Assembly: GCF_000311985.1 (NCBI RefSeq)
Contig: NZ_HE978585.1
Coordinates: 280,346-344,345 of the forward strand
DNA from: Kallipyga massiliensis ph2
Lineage (GTDB): Bacteria > Bacillota > Clostridia > Tissierellales > Peptoniphilaceae
Length of the DNA stretch: 64,000 bases
Direction: 5' to 3'
The notes under the pieces are model-generated. The model did not search any database. It saw only the letters and a program-made list of their open reading frames with translations, and was not told where the DNA came from. Shown here piece after piece: positions 43,271 to 52,115 of this stretch. How positions within the stretch are numbered: the stretch's first letter is position 1; each line of letters opens with the position of its first letter. Both the position numbers and the translations under genes were made by a program.

Positions 43271-44756
43271 CGTCTTAACGCTCGGCTCCCTCTTTTCCGG
43301 ATCGGGAAGTTTTGAGCTTGCCGGACTTACCGTCGGCATCAAGCCGCTCTGGGCATCGGAAGTCGAGCCTTTTGCCATACGGGTGACATCCAAACGACTG
43401 CCTTTTGTGGCTCACATGGGAGATGTGCGAAACCTTGACGGAGCAAATTTGCCGCCGGTTGACATCATCACCTTCGGCAGTCCCTGTCAGGACTTATCCA
43501 TCGCCGGAAAACGAAGCGGGATTGAAGGTTCCCGCTCGTCGCTTTTCTATGAGGCGATACGAATCATCAAAGAAATGAGGTGGAAAACCTATGGGAACTA
43601 TCCAAAATACGCGCTCTGGGAAAATGTCCCGGGCGCTTTCTCCTCCCACAAAGGAGCGGACTTCGAAAAAGTCCTTGAAGCCTTCCTCTCCGTCAAAGGA
43701 TATACGCTTGATGCACCTCGACCTCAAAAGTGGCATGCCGCCGGAGAGATCGTGGCAGATCATTTTTCTCTCAGCTGGCGAGTACTTGATGCTCAGCACT
43801 TCGGAGTCCCCCAAAGACGCAAGAGAATCTTTCTTGTCGCAGATTTTGGAGACACACGTGCCGGAAAAATATTATTTGAGTCCGAGAGCGTGCTTGGGGA
43901 TCTTGAGGCGTGCCAAGACGAAAGGAAAAGACCTGCCGAAAATCCTAAGAGAGGCGCTTATGAAACAGGCAGGCTTGTTCTAAACGATCAGGGAGGATCG
44001 CGCATGGACATCTCAGAAGATGTCACGGGAACCCTGCGTGCTCAGTCAAGCCATCCTCCGCTGATCTTTGAAAACCACGGACAGGACGCAAGATACACAG
44101 GTCCCAATGATACGGCGCAGACCATCGTCTCCCGCTTCGGCACGGGCGGAAACAATCAGCCGCTTGTTGTTGATCTGCCGTGCGCCTATTCGCTTTGCTC
44201 CAAGAAGAACAAGGCGATGTTCTCAGACATCAAAGGTGCAGATCAGACGACCGAGACCTCCCGCACGCTGGATACGAGAGGCTCCGATCCCGTCTGCAAT
44301 CAAGGCGGCATGGCGGTTCTTTCCTACGGGCTTGACCGGGCTTCCTTTAATCAGGGGCAAAACGCCGCCTACGACTTTGCTGTGGAAAAAGAATGCCAGC
44401 CGACAATGGTTGCCAAAGGTCCGGGTGCCGTTGCCACCGAAAACGAGAGTGGCTATATCGTAAGAAGGCTCACTCCGACCGAGTGTGCCCGGCTTCAGGG
44501 CTTTCCGGACGGCTGGTGCGATGGTCTTGCAGCAGAAAATCCGAGCAAGGCTCAGTTTACCTTCTGGCGTGAGATTTTTGACCGCTACACCGATATGATG
44601 TCCATCCAGAGAAAAAGCGACAAGCAGATCAAAAAGTGGCTTAAAAATCCCTACTCGGACAGTGCCGCCTACAAGCTCTGGGGAAATGGCATCGCGCTTC
44701 CGTGCGCCATCTTCGTACTTGCCGCAATCAAAAAGAATAGTGGTATTTACCTGTAA
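43263..44756 (+). CDS. DNA (cytosine-5)-methyltransferase
   Basis: A 497-residue protein. Motif I LTLGSLFSGSGSFELAG, motif IV GSPCQDLSIAGKRSG with the catalytic PCQ Cys, motif VI ENVPGAF, motif VIII QRRKRIFLVADFG and motif X near the end (RRLTPTECARLQGFPDGW) are all seen. The long stretch between VIII and IX (about 240-390) is the recognition domain. It methylates C5 of cytosine, likely masking phage DNA from host restriction. The start overlaps the ParB-methylase stop. Confidence 0.93.
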   Translation: MSNVLTLGSLFSGSGSFELAGLTVGIKPLWASEVEPFAIRVTSKRLPFVAHMGDVRNLDGANLPPVDIITFGSPCQDLSIAGKRSGIEGSRSSLFYEAIRIIKEMRWKTYGNYPKYALWENVPGAFSSHKGADFEKVLEAFLSVKGYTLDAPRPQKWHAAGEIVADHFSLSWRVLDAQHFGVPQRRKRIFLVADFGDTRAGKILFESESVLGDLEACQDERKRPAENPKRGAYETGRLVLNDQGGSRMDISEDVTGTLRAQSSHPPLIFENHGQDARYTGPNDTAQTIVSRFGTGGNNQPLVVDLPCAYSLCSKKNKAMFSDIKGADQTTETSRTLDTRGSDPVCNQGGMAVLSYGLDRASFNQGQNAAYDFAVEKECQPTMVAKGPGAVATENESGYIVRRLTPTECARLQGFPDGWCDGLAAENPSKAQFTFWREIFDRYTDMMSIQRKSDKQIKKWLKNPYSDSAAYKLWGNGIALPCAIFVLAAIKKNSGIYL

Positions 44757-44761
44757 AAATA

Positions 44762-44800
44762 ACTTGCTATTCCTCCCGGTAAGAGTGATGTATAGACATA
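44762..44800 (+). promoter_or_regulatory. Repeated promoter-like motif, copy 1
   Basis: ACTTGCTATTCCTCCC, then AGAGTGATGTATAGACAT. The same arrangement occurs at 45903 and 46832. TTGCTA may be a -35-like part and TATAGA the -10. It lies just before the gene at 44833. Confidence 0.6.
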
Positions 44801-44832
44801 CCAAGAAAACACCTGCAAAGGAGGATAAAGAC

Positions 44833-45477
44833 ATGGATTACCACTTCAATTTGACAGGCTCGGCAAGGCGGCCGCTGGTGAAAGCCTTGGAAGACTTCAC
44901 AAAAGAGAAAGCCACCTGTACCAAAGCGCCGACCTTCTGCTACCACATTGGCGAGCACATCACACTGGACAATCATGGCGTGCTCAGCATCAATGATACG
45001 GAAAAAGAAAACAGCATCCTGCTGACTTTATCGGAACACGGCTTTGTGCCGGAGGAACAGGAAAACATGGCGGTGACGATCTCGCTTCCAAGAAACAAGT
45101 TCACCGATGAGGACCTCGAAAGGCTCTCCGAGCTTCTTTCGTCAAAAGAAAGCATCATCAAGCACGCACTTGGCATTGAAAGCGTCGCCTTTGAGGTGGA
45201 CGAGGAAAAGATCAGCTTCCCGTGGTTTTCCGAGATGCCAAGTTCTGCAGAGCTTTCCGCCTATACCGCCTTCATCTCCCTTTTGGGCAAGGCGGCAAAG
45301 GAATCCAAGCGCATCACTGGCAAAGACCACGCAGTCGAAAACGAAAAATACTACTTTCGCTGTTTTCTTCTGCGCCTTGGGATGATCGGTGATTCCTACA
45401 AGGAAGCAAGGAAAATCCTGCTCAGCCGTCTTCAAGGCTCCTCCGCTTTCAAGTACCAGAAGGAGGCAGAAAAATGA
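44833..45477 (+). CDS. Conserved phage protein of unknown function
   Basis: 214 residues from ATG 44833, which follows CAAAGGAGGATAAAGAC; the frame extends farther upstream over the promoter motif, so I reject the 44662 start. It begins MDYHFNLTGSARRPLVKALEDF and ends FRCFLLRLGMIGDSYKEARKILLSRLQGSSAF. The type is frequent between methylase and terminase genes in phages of Clostridia and is sometimes called virulence-related protein. I give it no function. It is the first gene of the promoter-motif operon. Confidence 0.7.
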   Translation: MDYHFNLTGSARRPLVKALEDFTKEKATCTKAPTFCYHIGEHITLDNHGVLSINDTEKENSILLTLSEHGFVPEEQENMAVTISLPRNKFTDEDLERLSELLSSKESIIKHALGIESVAFEVDEEKISFPWFSEMPSSAELSAYTAFISLLGKAAKESKRITGKDHAVENEKYYFRCFLLRLGMIGDSYKEARKILLSRLQGSSAFKYQKEAEK

Positions 45478-45710
45478 AAATGCCAACGAAAGGAACGCTG
45501 GAACTGCTGCGGATTACTTTTCCTAAAGGCTGTCGTGTGGAGCTTCTTCACATGGACGACGCACAGGCACCGCCTGCAGGAACACGCGGCACCGTCACCG
45601 GAGTCGATGATACCGGCTCCATCCTCGTGGATTGGGATAACGGCTCCGGTCTAAACGTCATCTTCGGGATTGATGAAGTCAGGAGAATTCAGAAATGGAC
45701 GAAAAACTAA
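45474..45710 (+). CDS. DUF4314 family small phage protein
   Basis: A 78-residue protein. FPKGCRVELLHMDDAQAPPAGTRGTVTGVDDTGSILVDWDNGSGLNVIFGIDEVR is a compact beta-barrel of the DUF4314 (SH3-like) kind. The start overlaps the preceding stop by four bases and a second ATG (45480) is possible. Its role in the phage is unknown; it could be a nucleic acid or protein binding module. Confidence 0.78.
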   Translation: MKMPTKGTLELLRITFPKGCRVELLHMDDAQAPPAGTRGTVTGVDDTGSILVDWDNGSGLNVIFGIDEVRRIQKWTKN

Positions 45711-45868
45711 AAGAACAGATCCTTGCCATAAGGAACACAGGCCTTACGAACATGTTTGACGTCAATACTGTGCAGCGGCTTGCTTTTGAGCGGGACTTCT
45801 ACGAGCTTGTAAACTTCATCGAAGAAGATAAGAAAGCCTACATCCGTTTCATCTTGACGGGCGAATAA
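45695..45868 (+). CDS. DUF5049-like small phage protein
   Basis: A 57-residue protein: MDEKLKEQILAIRNTGLTNM followed by FDVNTVQRLAFERDFYELVN. The pattern IRxTGxxNMFD...VQxxAF is typical of DUF5049, tiny proteins that follow DUF4314 in phages. It overlaps the previous gene by 16 bases. GGAGAATTCAGAA provides the ribosome binding site. Its function is unknown. Confidence 0.7.
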   Translation: MDEKLKEQILAIRNTGLTNMFDVNTVQRLAFERDFYELVNFIEEDKKAYIRFILTGE

Positions 45869-45902
45869 AACCTTGAAATACGTGCTTTTATATCGATAAA
45901 TA

Positions 45903-45941
45903 ACTTGCTATTCCTCCCAAACAGAGTGATATATGTACATG
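45903..45941 (+). promoter_or_regulatory. Repeated promoter-like motif, copy 2
   Basis: ACTTGCTATTCCTCCC, then AGAGTGATATATGTACATGC. It is preceded by ATCGATAAATA as in copy 3. It is in front of the gene at 45976. Confidence 0.65.
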
Positions 45942-45975
45942 CAAGAAGCACAGAAAGCCAAAGGAGGAAAACAAG

Positions 45976-46338
45976 ATGAAGTACGAAGTAAAGACTATTG
46001 AAAACGCTAAAACAGGAATGAAATGGAGCGATGTCGGCTGCCATCCCACACTTGCTCAGGCCTACCTTTACAGCAAGGAAGCTGGAAATGAACTGTCAAA
46101 CTTTGCCGATGTTATCTGGGAACACGATATTGAAGAAATCATCCGGGACTTAAAAAAGTTTGGAATTAAGGAGTTTACGATTTCCAGCACTTTTTCAAGC
46201 CTGATTGAAACCATTGCGAAATTCGAGGAACTCGGCTGCAAACTGGACGGCATTGTAAAAGTAAAAGAACGTTATGCGCACTTTGGAAGCGATGAGCACG
46301 CCTTGATTCCAGCTTTCAAAATGGAGGTGACAAAATGA
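45976..46338 (+). CDS. Hypothetical phage protein
   Basis: A 120-residue protein. MKYEVKTIENAKTGMKWSDV starts the chain; the middle has EAGNELSNFADVIWEHDIEEIIRDLKKFGIKEFTISSTFSSLIETIAKFEELG, an alpha/beta pattern like a small regulator or anti-restriction protein. I do not recognise a characterised family. AAAGGAGGAAAAC precedes the start and the promoter-like motif lies just upstream. It overlaps the next gene by four bases. Confidence 0.65.
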   Translation: MKYEVKTIENAKTGMKWSDVGCHPTLAQAYLYSKEAGNELSNFADVIWEHDIEEIIRDLKKFGIKEFTISSTFSSLIETIAKFEELGCKLDGIVKVKERYAHFGSDEHALIPAFKMEVTK

Positions 46339-46538
46339 CAACCTTTGAAAAAGATAAAGCCGCCATTCAAGAAGATGCAGCAAATGCCTACGACATCCTA
46401 AAGGCACGCAAAGCAGAACTTCAGCGCATCGAGCGTGAAGGCAGAGCCTGCAAAAACGGATTCAGAAGACAGTGCCTCGAACAGGAATATGCACGGCGCG
46501 CTGCAGAATACCGCAAACTGGATGAGCTTTTAGGCTAA
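46335..46538 (+). CDS. Hypothetical coiled-coil phage protein
   Basis: A 67-residue protein, nearly all helical: MTTFEKDKAAIQEDAANAYDILKARKAEL...CLEQEYARRAAEYRKLDELLG. It is a heptad-rich single helix pair with no known function. It is translationally coupled to the preceding gene (ATGA) and followed 11 bases later by another helical protein. Confidence 0.6.
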   Translation: MTTFEKDKAAIQEDAANAYDILKARKAELQRIEREGRACKNGFRRQCLEQEYARRAAEYRKLDELLG

Positions 46539-46549
46539 GGAGGCAAGCC

Positions 46550-46810
46550 ATGACAAACAAAGAAGCCAAAAGACAGAGCTTTTTAGAAGCCACCGCCAAG
46601 TTAAAGGAAAAGAAGCGCCTGCTCTACGAACGGGAGCCGGAACAGAAGCTCTACGACGAAGGAAAGATCGCCTACAGCGAATACCTGAAGCGATACAAAG
46701 AGCGAAAGCAAAAGGAACGTGAGAATTTCAAAGGCAACAAAGCCTATGAAGACTACGATAACGGCCTGATCACTTACGATGAATTTCTTCTCAGAAACAC
46801 GGAAAAATAA
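46550..46810 (+). CDS. Hypothetical charged phage protein
   Basis: An 86-residue protein, rich in Lys and Glu. Two related short segments, LYDEGKIAYSEYLKRYKE and YEDYDNGLITYDEFLLRN, form an internal repeat (Y-x-x-G-x-I-x-Y-x-E/D-F/Y-L). Such a doubled segment suggests a duplicated helix-turn unit. The function is unknown. GGAGGCAAGCC precedes the start. Confidence 0.6.
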   Translation: MTNKEAKRQSFLEATAKLKEKKRLLYEREPEQKLYDEGKIAYSEYLKRYKERKQKERENFKGNKAYEDYDNGLITYDEFLLRNTEK

Positions 46811-46831
46811 GGTCAAAAACCTCGATAAATG

Positions 46832-46869
46832 ACTTGCTATTCCCTCCAAACAGAGTGATATATGTACAT
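46832..46869 (+). promoter_or_regulatory. Repeated promoter-like motif, copy 3
   Basis: ACTTGCTATTCCCTCC, then AGAGTGATATATGTACATGC; nearly identical to copy 2, including the upstream TCGATAAAT. It precedes the gene at 46904. Confidence 0.65.
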
Positions 46870-46903
46870 GCCAAAAGGAACACAGGCAAAGGAGGAAAAA
46901 GCC

Positions 46904-47086
46904 ATGACAAAGAAGATTGAAAAAACACTGCTGGAGATCGCAAAGAAAAACAACTGGGAAATCGAAGATCGAGGCGACCTTGAAACCAGGCATAACGACG
47001 GCGACGACTTCATCGAAGTTTCGGTCTGGGGACTGAAAGCGATGCTCGAAGAAGCCTACGCTGCGGGAAAAGCGGCAACGAAATAA
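46904..47086 (+). CDS. Small phage protein (DUF6900-like)
   Basis: A 60-residue protein from ATG 46904, with AAAGGAGG upstream. MTKKIEKTLLEIAKKNNWEI, DDFIEVSVWGLKAMLEEAYAAGKA is an alpha-beta-alpha fold common as one small protein in phages and integrative elements. Function unknown. It is the last gene before a terminator and the terminase large subunit. Confidence 0.65.
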   Translation: MTKKIEKTLLEIAKKNNWEIEDRGDLETRHNDGDDFIEVSVWGLKAMLEEAYAAGKAATK

Positions 47087-47154
47087 CAAAGAACGAACGT
47101 TCCGACAAAAGAGCTGATTAGGCTCTTTTGCTCGTAGAAATAGATTGATGACGA

Positions 47155-47178
47155 GATCGCAGAAGCGGTCTTTTTTTT
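47155..47178 (+). terminator. Terminator between accessory operon and TerL
   Basis: GATCGC and GCGGTC pair around AGAA and are followed by eight T. A second hairpin, AAAGAGC/GCTCTTT, lies at 47108-47129. So TerL is probably started separately or by read-through. Confidence 0.65.
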
Positions 47179-47200
47179 ATGCCACAGAAAGGAGGATGGC

Positions 47201-48802
47201 ATGCGAAAACTGAAAAACTATAAGCCGACAAAATTCATGGCAAAACCCTCGCACTATGACAAGCGCAAAGCCGACTATGCCGTCTCCTTTATCGAGTGCC
47301 TCTCGCACACCAAAGGGACCTGGGCGGGAAAGCCATTTGAGCTAATCGACTGGCAGGAACGCATCATAAGGGATCTCTTCGGCATCGTGAAGGAAAACGG
47401 CTACCGCCAGTTCAACACCGCTTACATCGAAATCCCCAAAAAGATGGGAAAATCCGAGCTTGCTGCAGCTGTAGCACTTCTTTTATGCTGCGGGGACGGT
47501 GAACAGCGAGCCGAAGTCTACGGATGCGCCTCCGACCGTCAGCAGGCATCGATTGTTTTTAACGTGGCAGAAGATATGGTGAAGATGTCGCCGGCTCTTG
47601 CCAAGCGCGTGAAGATTTTAGCCTCACAAAAGCGGCTCATCTATAAGCCGACCAACAGCTTCTATCAGGTTCTGTCTTCTGAGGCCTATACCAAGCACGG
47701 CTTAAACATTCACGGCGTGGTCTACGACGAGCTTCACGCCGCTCCCGACAGAAGGCTTTTCGATGTCATGACCAAAGGCTCGGGCGATGCCCGCATGCAG
47801 CCGCTCTACTTTCTGATTACTACCGCAGGAACCGATACCCATTCCATCTGCTATGAGCAGCATCAAAAAGCACTGGATATCCTGCGCGGCAAAAAGCATG
47901 ACCCAACCTTTTATCCCGTAATCTACGGTGCTAAAGAAAGCGATGACTGGTCAGATATTGAGGTTTGGAAGAAAGCCAATCCCTCCCTTGGCATCACGGT
48001 GGGACTGGATAAGGTGAAAGCCGCCTTCCTGCAGGCTAAAGAAAACCCCGCGGAGGAGAACCTGTTTCGTCAGCTTCGCCTGAACCAGTGGGTAAAGCAA
48101 TCAATCCGCTGGATGCCGATGGACAAATGGGACGCCTGTGCCTTTGATGTGGATGAAAAGGCACTCGAAGGCAGAATCTGCTACGGAGGCCTTGACCTTT
48201 CATCCACCACCGACATCACCGCCTTTGTGCTGGTCTTTCCACCCCGTGATGAAGACGAGAAATACACTATCCTTCCGTACTTTTGGATTCCCGAAGAAAA
48301 TGCAGAACAAAGAGTGCGCCGTGACCATGTGCCCTATGACATCTGGATTAAAGAAGGCACCATGCAGACTACGGAAGGAAATGTCATCCACTACGGCTTT
48401 ATCGAAAAATTCATCGAGCGCTTAGGCGAGCGCTTCAACATTCGGGAGATTGCCTTTGACCGCTGGGGAGCCGTTCAGATGGTGCAGAACTTAGAGAACA
48501 TCGGCTTTACGGTGGTTCCTTTCGGTCAGGGCTTTGCTTCGATGTCGCCTCCCACCAAGGAACTGATGAACCTCGTGCTTTCCCAGCGCCTCGCACACGG
48601 CGGACAACCCGTCCTTCGCTGGATGATGGATAACATCTTCATCCGAACCGATCCTGCTGGAAATATCAAAATCGACAAAGCCAAATCCACCGAGAAAGTC
48701 GACGGTGCCGTTGCACTTGTAATGGCACTTGACCGAGCGATCCGCATGGGATGCGACACGAGCGAGTCAGTCTATGACAGCCGCGGCATTTTATTTTTGT
48801 AA
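47201..48802 (+). CDS. terL: Phage terminase large subunit
   Basis: A 533-residue protein. ATPase: TAYIEIPKKMGKSELAAAVALLL (Walker A variant, GKS) near 85, then VVYDELHAAPDRRLFDVM (Walker B and catalytic Glu) and FLITTAGTDTHS. Nuclease domain: CYGGLDLSSTTDITAFVLVF with the first catalytic Asp, then FDRWGAVQMVQNLENIGF. It drives DNA into the prohead and cuts the concatemer. AAAGGAGG precedes the start. It is separated from terS by about 6 kb. Confidence 0.93.
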   Translation: MRKLKNYKPTKFMAKPSHYDKRKADYAVSFIECLSHTKGTWAGKPFELIDWQERIIRDLFGIVKENGYRQFNTAYIEIPKKMGKSELAAAVALLLCCGDGEQRAEVYGCASDRQQASIVFNVAEDMVKMSPALAKRVKILASQKRLIYKPTNSFYQVLSSEAYTKHGLNIHGVVYDELHAAPDRRLFDVMTKGSGDARMQPLYFLITTAGTDTHSICYEQHQKALDILRGKKHDPTFYPVIYGAKESDDWSDIEVWKKANPSLGITVGLDKVKAAFLQAKENPAEENLFRQLRLNQWVKQSIRWMPMDKWDACAFDVDEKALEGRICYGGLDLSSTTDITAFVLVFPPRDEDEKYTILPYFWIPEENAEQRVRRDHVPYDIWIKEGTMQTTEGNVIHYGFIEKFIERLGERFNIREIAFDRWGAVQMVQNLENIGFTVVPFGQGFASMSPPTKELMNLVLSQRLAHGGQPVLRWMMDNIFIRTDPAGNIKIDKAKSTEKVDGAVALVMALDRAIRMGCDTSESVYDSRGILFL

Positions 48803-48816
48803 AGGAGATTTTGCCT

Positions 48817-50127
48817 ATGGGATTTTTACAGTCACTTTTTCATTCAAGAGATAAGCCGAAAGATCAAACCGCCGGCTCTGCCTTTCGCTTTTACTTCGGG
48901 CACACCACATCGGGAAAAGCGGTGACGGAGCGCTCTGCCATGCAGATTACTGCCGTCTATGCCTGTGTAAGAGTTTTAGCTGAGGCGGTCGCCGGTCTTC
49001 CGCTCCATCTCTTTCGCCTCAAAGGAAATGCCGGCAAAGAGAAAGCGACGGACAGCTCCCTTTACTTTTTGCTGCACGATGAACCGAATCCGGAGATGAC
49101 CTCATTTATCTTCCGAGAAACCCTCATGTGCCATCTGCTCTTGTGGGGCAACGCCTATGCACAGATTATCCGAAACGGCAAAGGTGAAGTTGTCGCCCTA
49201 TACCCGCTCATGGCCAACAAAATGACGGTTGACCGGGATGAAAATGGCACTCTTTACTACGAATATCAGGTCAGTAAAAGCGATGCTCCAACGCTTAAAA
49301 ACGGACGGGTAAGGCTTTCTCCTTCTGAGGTACTCCATGTTCCGGGCCTCGGCTTTGACGGTCTTGTCGGATACAGCCCGATTGCGATGGCGAAAAACGC
49401 TCTCGGCATGGCAATGGCCACCGAAGAATACGGTGCGGCATTCTTTAAAAATGGCGCAAACCCATCCGGCATCTTATCCATGCCCGGCGTGGTGAAAGAT
49501 CCGGAAAAGATCCGCCAGTCTTGGGAGCAGGGCTTTGGCGGATCGCAGAACTCCAACAAGGTCGCCATTTTGGAAGAAGGCATGACCTATACGCCGATTT
49601 CCATCTCACCGGAAGCCGCGCAGTTTCTTGAGACGCGGAAGTTTCAAATCGATGAGATTGCCCGCATCTTCCGCGTGCCGCCCCATATGATCGGAGATCT
49701 CGAACATGCGACCTTTTCCAATATCGAACACCAATCTTTGGAGTTTGTGACCTACACCCTGCGTCCGTGGCTCGTGCGCTTTGAGGAGTCCATGCAGCGT
49801 TCGCTTCTTTTGCCCGAACAAAAGAAAGACTATCTCATTCGCTTTAACGTGGACGGGATTTTGCGAGGCGATTATGAGAGCCGCATGCGAGGTTATGCCA
49901 CCGGCATACAAAACGGCATCTTCTCGGTCAACGATGTGAGGCGCTTAGAAGATATGGATCTGCTCTCAAAAGAAGATGGCGGCGATTTGCATGTCTTAAA
50001 CGGCAATGTCGTGAAGCTTGCCGATGCGGGATCGGCTTATACGAAAAACAAGGAGGATACCGATGAACCGACAGAAGAAATTTTGGAGATGGACGAAAAA
50101 CAAAAGTCCCGATCCAAACGAAAATGA
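48817..50127 (+). CDS. HK97-family portal protein
   Basis: A 436-residue protein from ATG 48817; AAAGGAG lies nine bases upstream. The family's first part, AMQITAVYACVRVLAEAVAGLPLHLFR, and DEPNPEMTSFIFRETLMCHLLLWGNAYAQIIRNGKGEVVALYPL are unmistakable, as is IFRVPPHMIGDLEHATFSNIEHQSLEF. It forms the ring at the head vertex for DNA passage. Its end overlaps the protease gene by 65 bases. Confidence 0.93.
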   Translation: MGFLQSLFHSRDKPKDQTAGSAFRFYFGHTTSGKAVTERSAMQITAVYACVRVLAEAVAGLPLHLFRLKGNAGKEKATDSSLYFLLHDEPNPEMTSFIFRETLMCHLLLWGNAYAQIIRNGKGEVVALYPLMANKMTVDRDENGTLYYEYQVSKSDAPTLKNGRVRLSPSEVLHVPGLGFDGLVGYSPIAMAKNALGMAMATEEYGAAFFKNGANPSGILSMPGVVKDPEKIRQSWEQGFGGSQNSNKVAILEEGMTYTPISISPEAAQFLETRKFQIDEIARIFRVPPHMIGDLEHATFSNIEHQSLEFVTYTLRPWLVRFEESMQRSLLLPEQKKDYLIRFNVDGILRGDYESRMRGYATGIQNGIFSVNDVRRLEDMDLLSKEDGGDLHVLNGNVVKLADAGSAYTKNKEDTDEPTEEILEMDEKQKSRSKRK

Positions 50128-50890
50128 AACACGAACTTTATATCTGGACGGCGTGATTGCCGAGGAGAGCTGGTTTGACGATGAAGTCACACCGGCTCTT
50201 TTTAAATCCGAACTTGATGACGGCACAGGCAACATCACCGTCTGGATCAACTCACCGGGAGGCGACTGCTTTGCGGCCGCTCAGATCTATAACCTACTTT
50301 TGAACTATCAAGGCAAAGTGACGGTCAAGATTGACGGTCTTGCGGCATCCGCCGCATCAGTCATTGCGATGGCGGGAGATGAGATTCTCATGAGTCCTGT
50401 TTCCATGCTCATGATCCATAACCCATCCACCGTGGCCATCGGAGATACACAGGACATGCAGCGTGCCATCGGGATGTTATCCGAGGTCAAAGAATCCATC
50501 ATCGGTGCCTACAAGCAAAAAAGCGGTCTTTCTCATGCAAAGCTCGCTTCACTCATGGATGAAGAGACCTGGATGAACGCAGAAAAGGCAGTAGAGCTGC
50601 ACTTTGCCGACCGCATCACATCAAGGCAGGATCTCTATCCGCAAGGCGAGAACGAAGATCCTACAAATGGTGAGAGTGCCGTGCTAAACGGAAAAGAATC
50701 TGAAATCCTCACGGAGACACCGATGCTCTTTTCACGCCGCAAGGTCGCAGCCGCCATCAACAAAAAGCTCTGTGACTATGCGGCGGCCTGTGAGGCAAAA
50801 ACGCCTGCCCAAACGGCAGAACCGATTACCCACCGCTACAAAGTCAAGGACTTGGAAACACGCCTTGATCTTATCAAACACTTTATTTAA
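50063..50890 (+). CDS. ClpP-like prohead protease
   Basis: A 275-residue protein from ATG 50063 (AAGGAGGATACCG upstream) that starts inside the portal gene. VTVWINSPGGDCFAAAQIYNLL and GLAASAASVIAMAGDEILMSP (nucleophile Ser in ASAAS) followed by MIHNPSTVAIG (His) are the ClpP/S14 active site. In HK97-like phages this enzyme trims the capsid protein delta domain during maturation. The C-terminal 75 residues are variable. Confidence 0.92.
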   Translation: MNRQKKFWRWTKNKSPDPNENETRTLYLDGVIAEESWFDDEVTPALFKSELDDGTGNITVWINSPGGDCFAAAQIYNLLLNYQGKVTVKIDGLAASAASVIAMAGDEILMSPVSMLMIHNPSTVAIGDTQDMQRAIGMLSEVKESIIGAYKQKSGLSHAKLASLMDEETWMNAEKAVELHFADRITSRQDLYPQGENEDPTNGESAVLNGKESEILTETPMLFSRRKVAAAINKKLCDYAAACEAKTPAQTAEPITHRYKVKDLETRLDLIKHFI

Positions 50891-50904
50891 GGAGGACACC
50901 TACC

Positions 50905-52095
50905 ATGACGATTACTGAACTTTTGAACAAACGTGCCAAGACCTGGGAGGCCGCAAAGGCTTTTCTGGAATCCCATCGAGACAAAGACGGACTGCTTAGC
51001 GCTGAAGACGGAGCGGCTTACGACAAGATGGAAGCCGAGATCGCAGCCTATAGCACAGAAATTGAGCGCATGTGCCGTCAAAAGGACATCGAAGACAAGA
51101 TGAGCAAGCCGCTCGGTACGCCGCTTACGGCAAAACCGGCCGTGCTTTCCACAGAGACGGAAGAAAAGCACGGACGTGCCTCCTCTTCCTATGCCAAGGA
51201 TATGCTCGTTGCCCTGCGAAGCGGCTTTAAGCGTATCTCGAACATCTTGGAAGAAGGCAAAGACGAAAATGGCGGCTATCTGGTACCTGAAGAATGGGAC
51301 AGCCGCCTCATTGACAAGCTGACCGAAGAGAATATCTTCCGAAGCCTCGCCACGACCATCACCACGTCCGGCGAACACAAGATCAATATCGCGGCTACCA
51401 AGCCTGCCGCGGCATGGATCGAGGAAGGTCAGGCCTTAAGTTTCGGTGAGGCGACCTTTGATCAGGTGGTGCTCGATGCCCATAAGCTTCATGTAGCGAT
51501 CAAGGTTACCGAAGAACTGCTCTACGACAATGCTTTCAATTTGGAAAGCTACATCATCGACCAGTTCGGCAAAGCACTCGGTAACGCGGAAGAAGATGCC
51601 TTCTTAAACGGCGACGGCAAAAACAAGCCGCTTGGCATCTTTGCCGCAACCGGCGGAGGAGAGGTTTCCGTCACACTCACGGGTACCGCGCTTAAAACTG
51701 ATGATATCCTGACGCTCATCTACTCTTTGAAGCGCCCATACCGCAAAAACGCCGCGTTTATCTTAAATGACGCAACGCTTGCCGCCCTTCGAAAGCTCAA
51801 GGATAACAATCAGGCCTACATCTGGCAGCCGAGCTATCAGGCGGGAGAACCGGATCGTCTTTGCGGCTATCCGGTTAAGACCTCTGCCTTCTGCCCTGTT
51901 TTGGAGACGGGAAAAGCCGGCGTGGCTTTCGGAGATTTTTCCTATTACAACATCGGAGACCGCGGAACCAGAAGCTTTCAGGAACTTCGAGAGCTTTTTG
52001 CCGGAAACGGCATGGTGGGCTACGTTGCCAAAGAACGTGTGGACGGAAAACTGATCTTGCCCGAGGCCGTGCAGATTCTCAAAGCCAGTGCGTAA
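50905..52095 (+). CDS. HK97-fold major capsid protein
   Basis: A 396-residue protein. An N-terminal helical delta domain (about 1-100, ELLNKRAKTWEAAKAFLESHRDKDG) would be cut off by the protease. The mature part begins near 115 with GGYLVPEEWDSRLIDKLTEENIFRSLATTI and holds KVTEELLYDNAFNLESYIIDQFGKALGNAEEDAFLNGDGKNKPLGI, typical of the fold. GGAGGACACCTACC precedes the ATG. A terminator follows. Confidence 0.95.
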   Translation: MTITELLNKRAKTWEAAKAFLESHRDKDGLLSAEDGAAYDKMEAEIAAYSTEIERMCRQKDIEDKMSKPLGTPLTAKPAVLSTETEEKHGRASSSYAKDMLVALRSGFKRISNILEEGKDENGGYLVPEEWDSRLIDKLTEENIFRSLATTITTSGEHKINIAATKPAAAWIEEGQALSFGEATFDQVVLDAHKLHVAIKVTEELLYDNAFNLESYIIDQFGKALGNAEEDAFLNGDGKNKPLGIFAATGGGEVSVTLTGTALKTDDILTLIYSLKRPYRKNAAFILNDATLAALRKLKDNNQAYIWQPSYQAGEPDRLCGYPVKTSAFCPVLETGKAGVAFGDFSYYNIGDRGTRSFQELRELFAGNGMVGYVAKERVDGKLILPEAVQILKASA

Positions 52096-52115
52096 AAATA
52101 AAACGTCTGAGCCAT

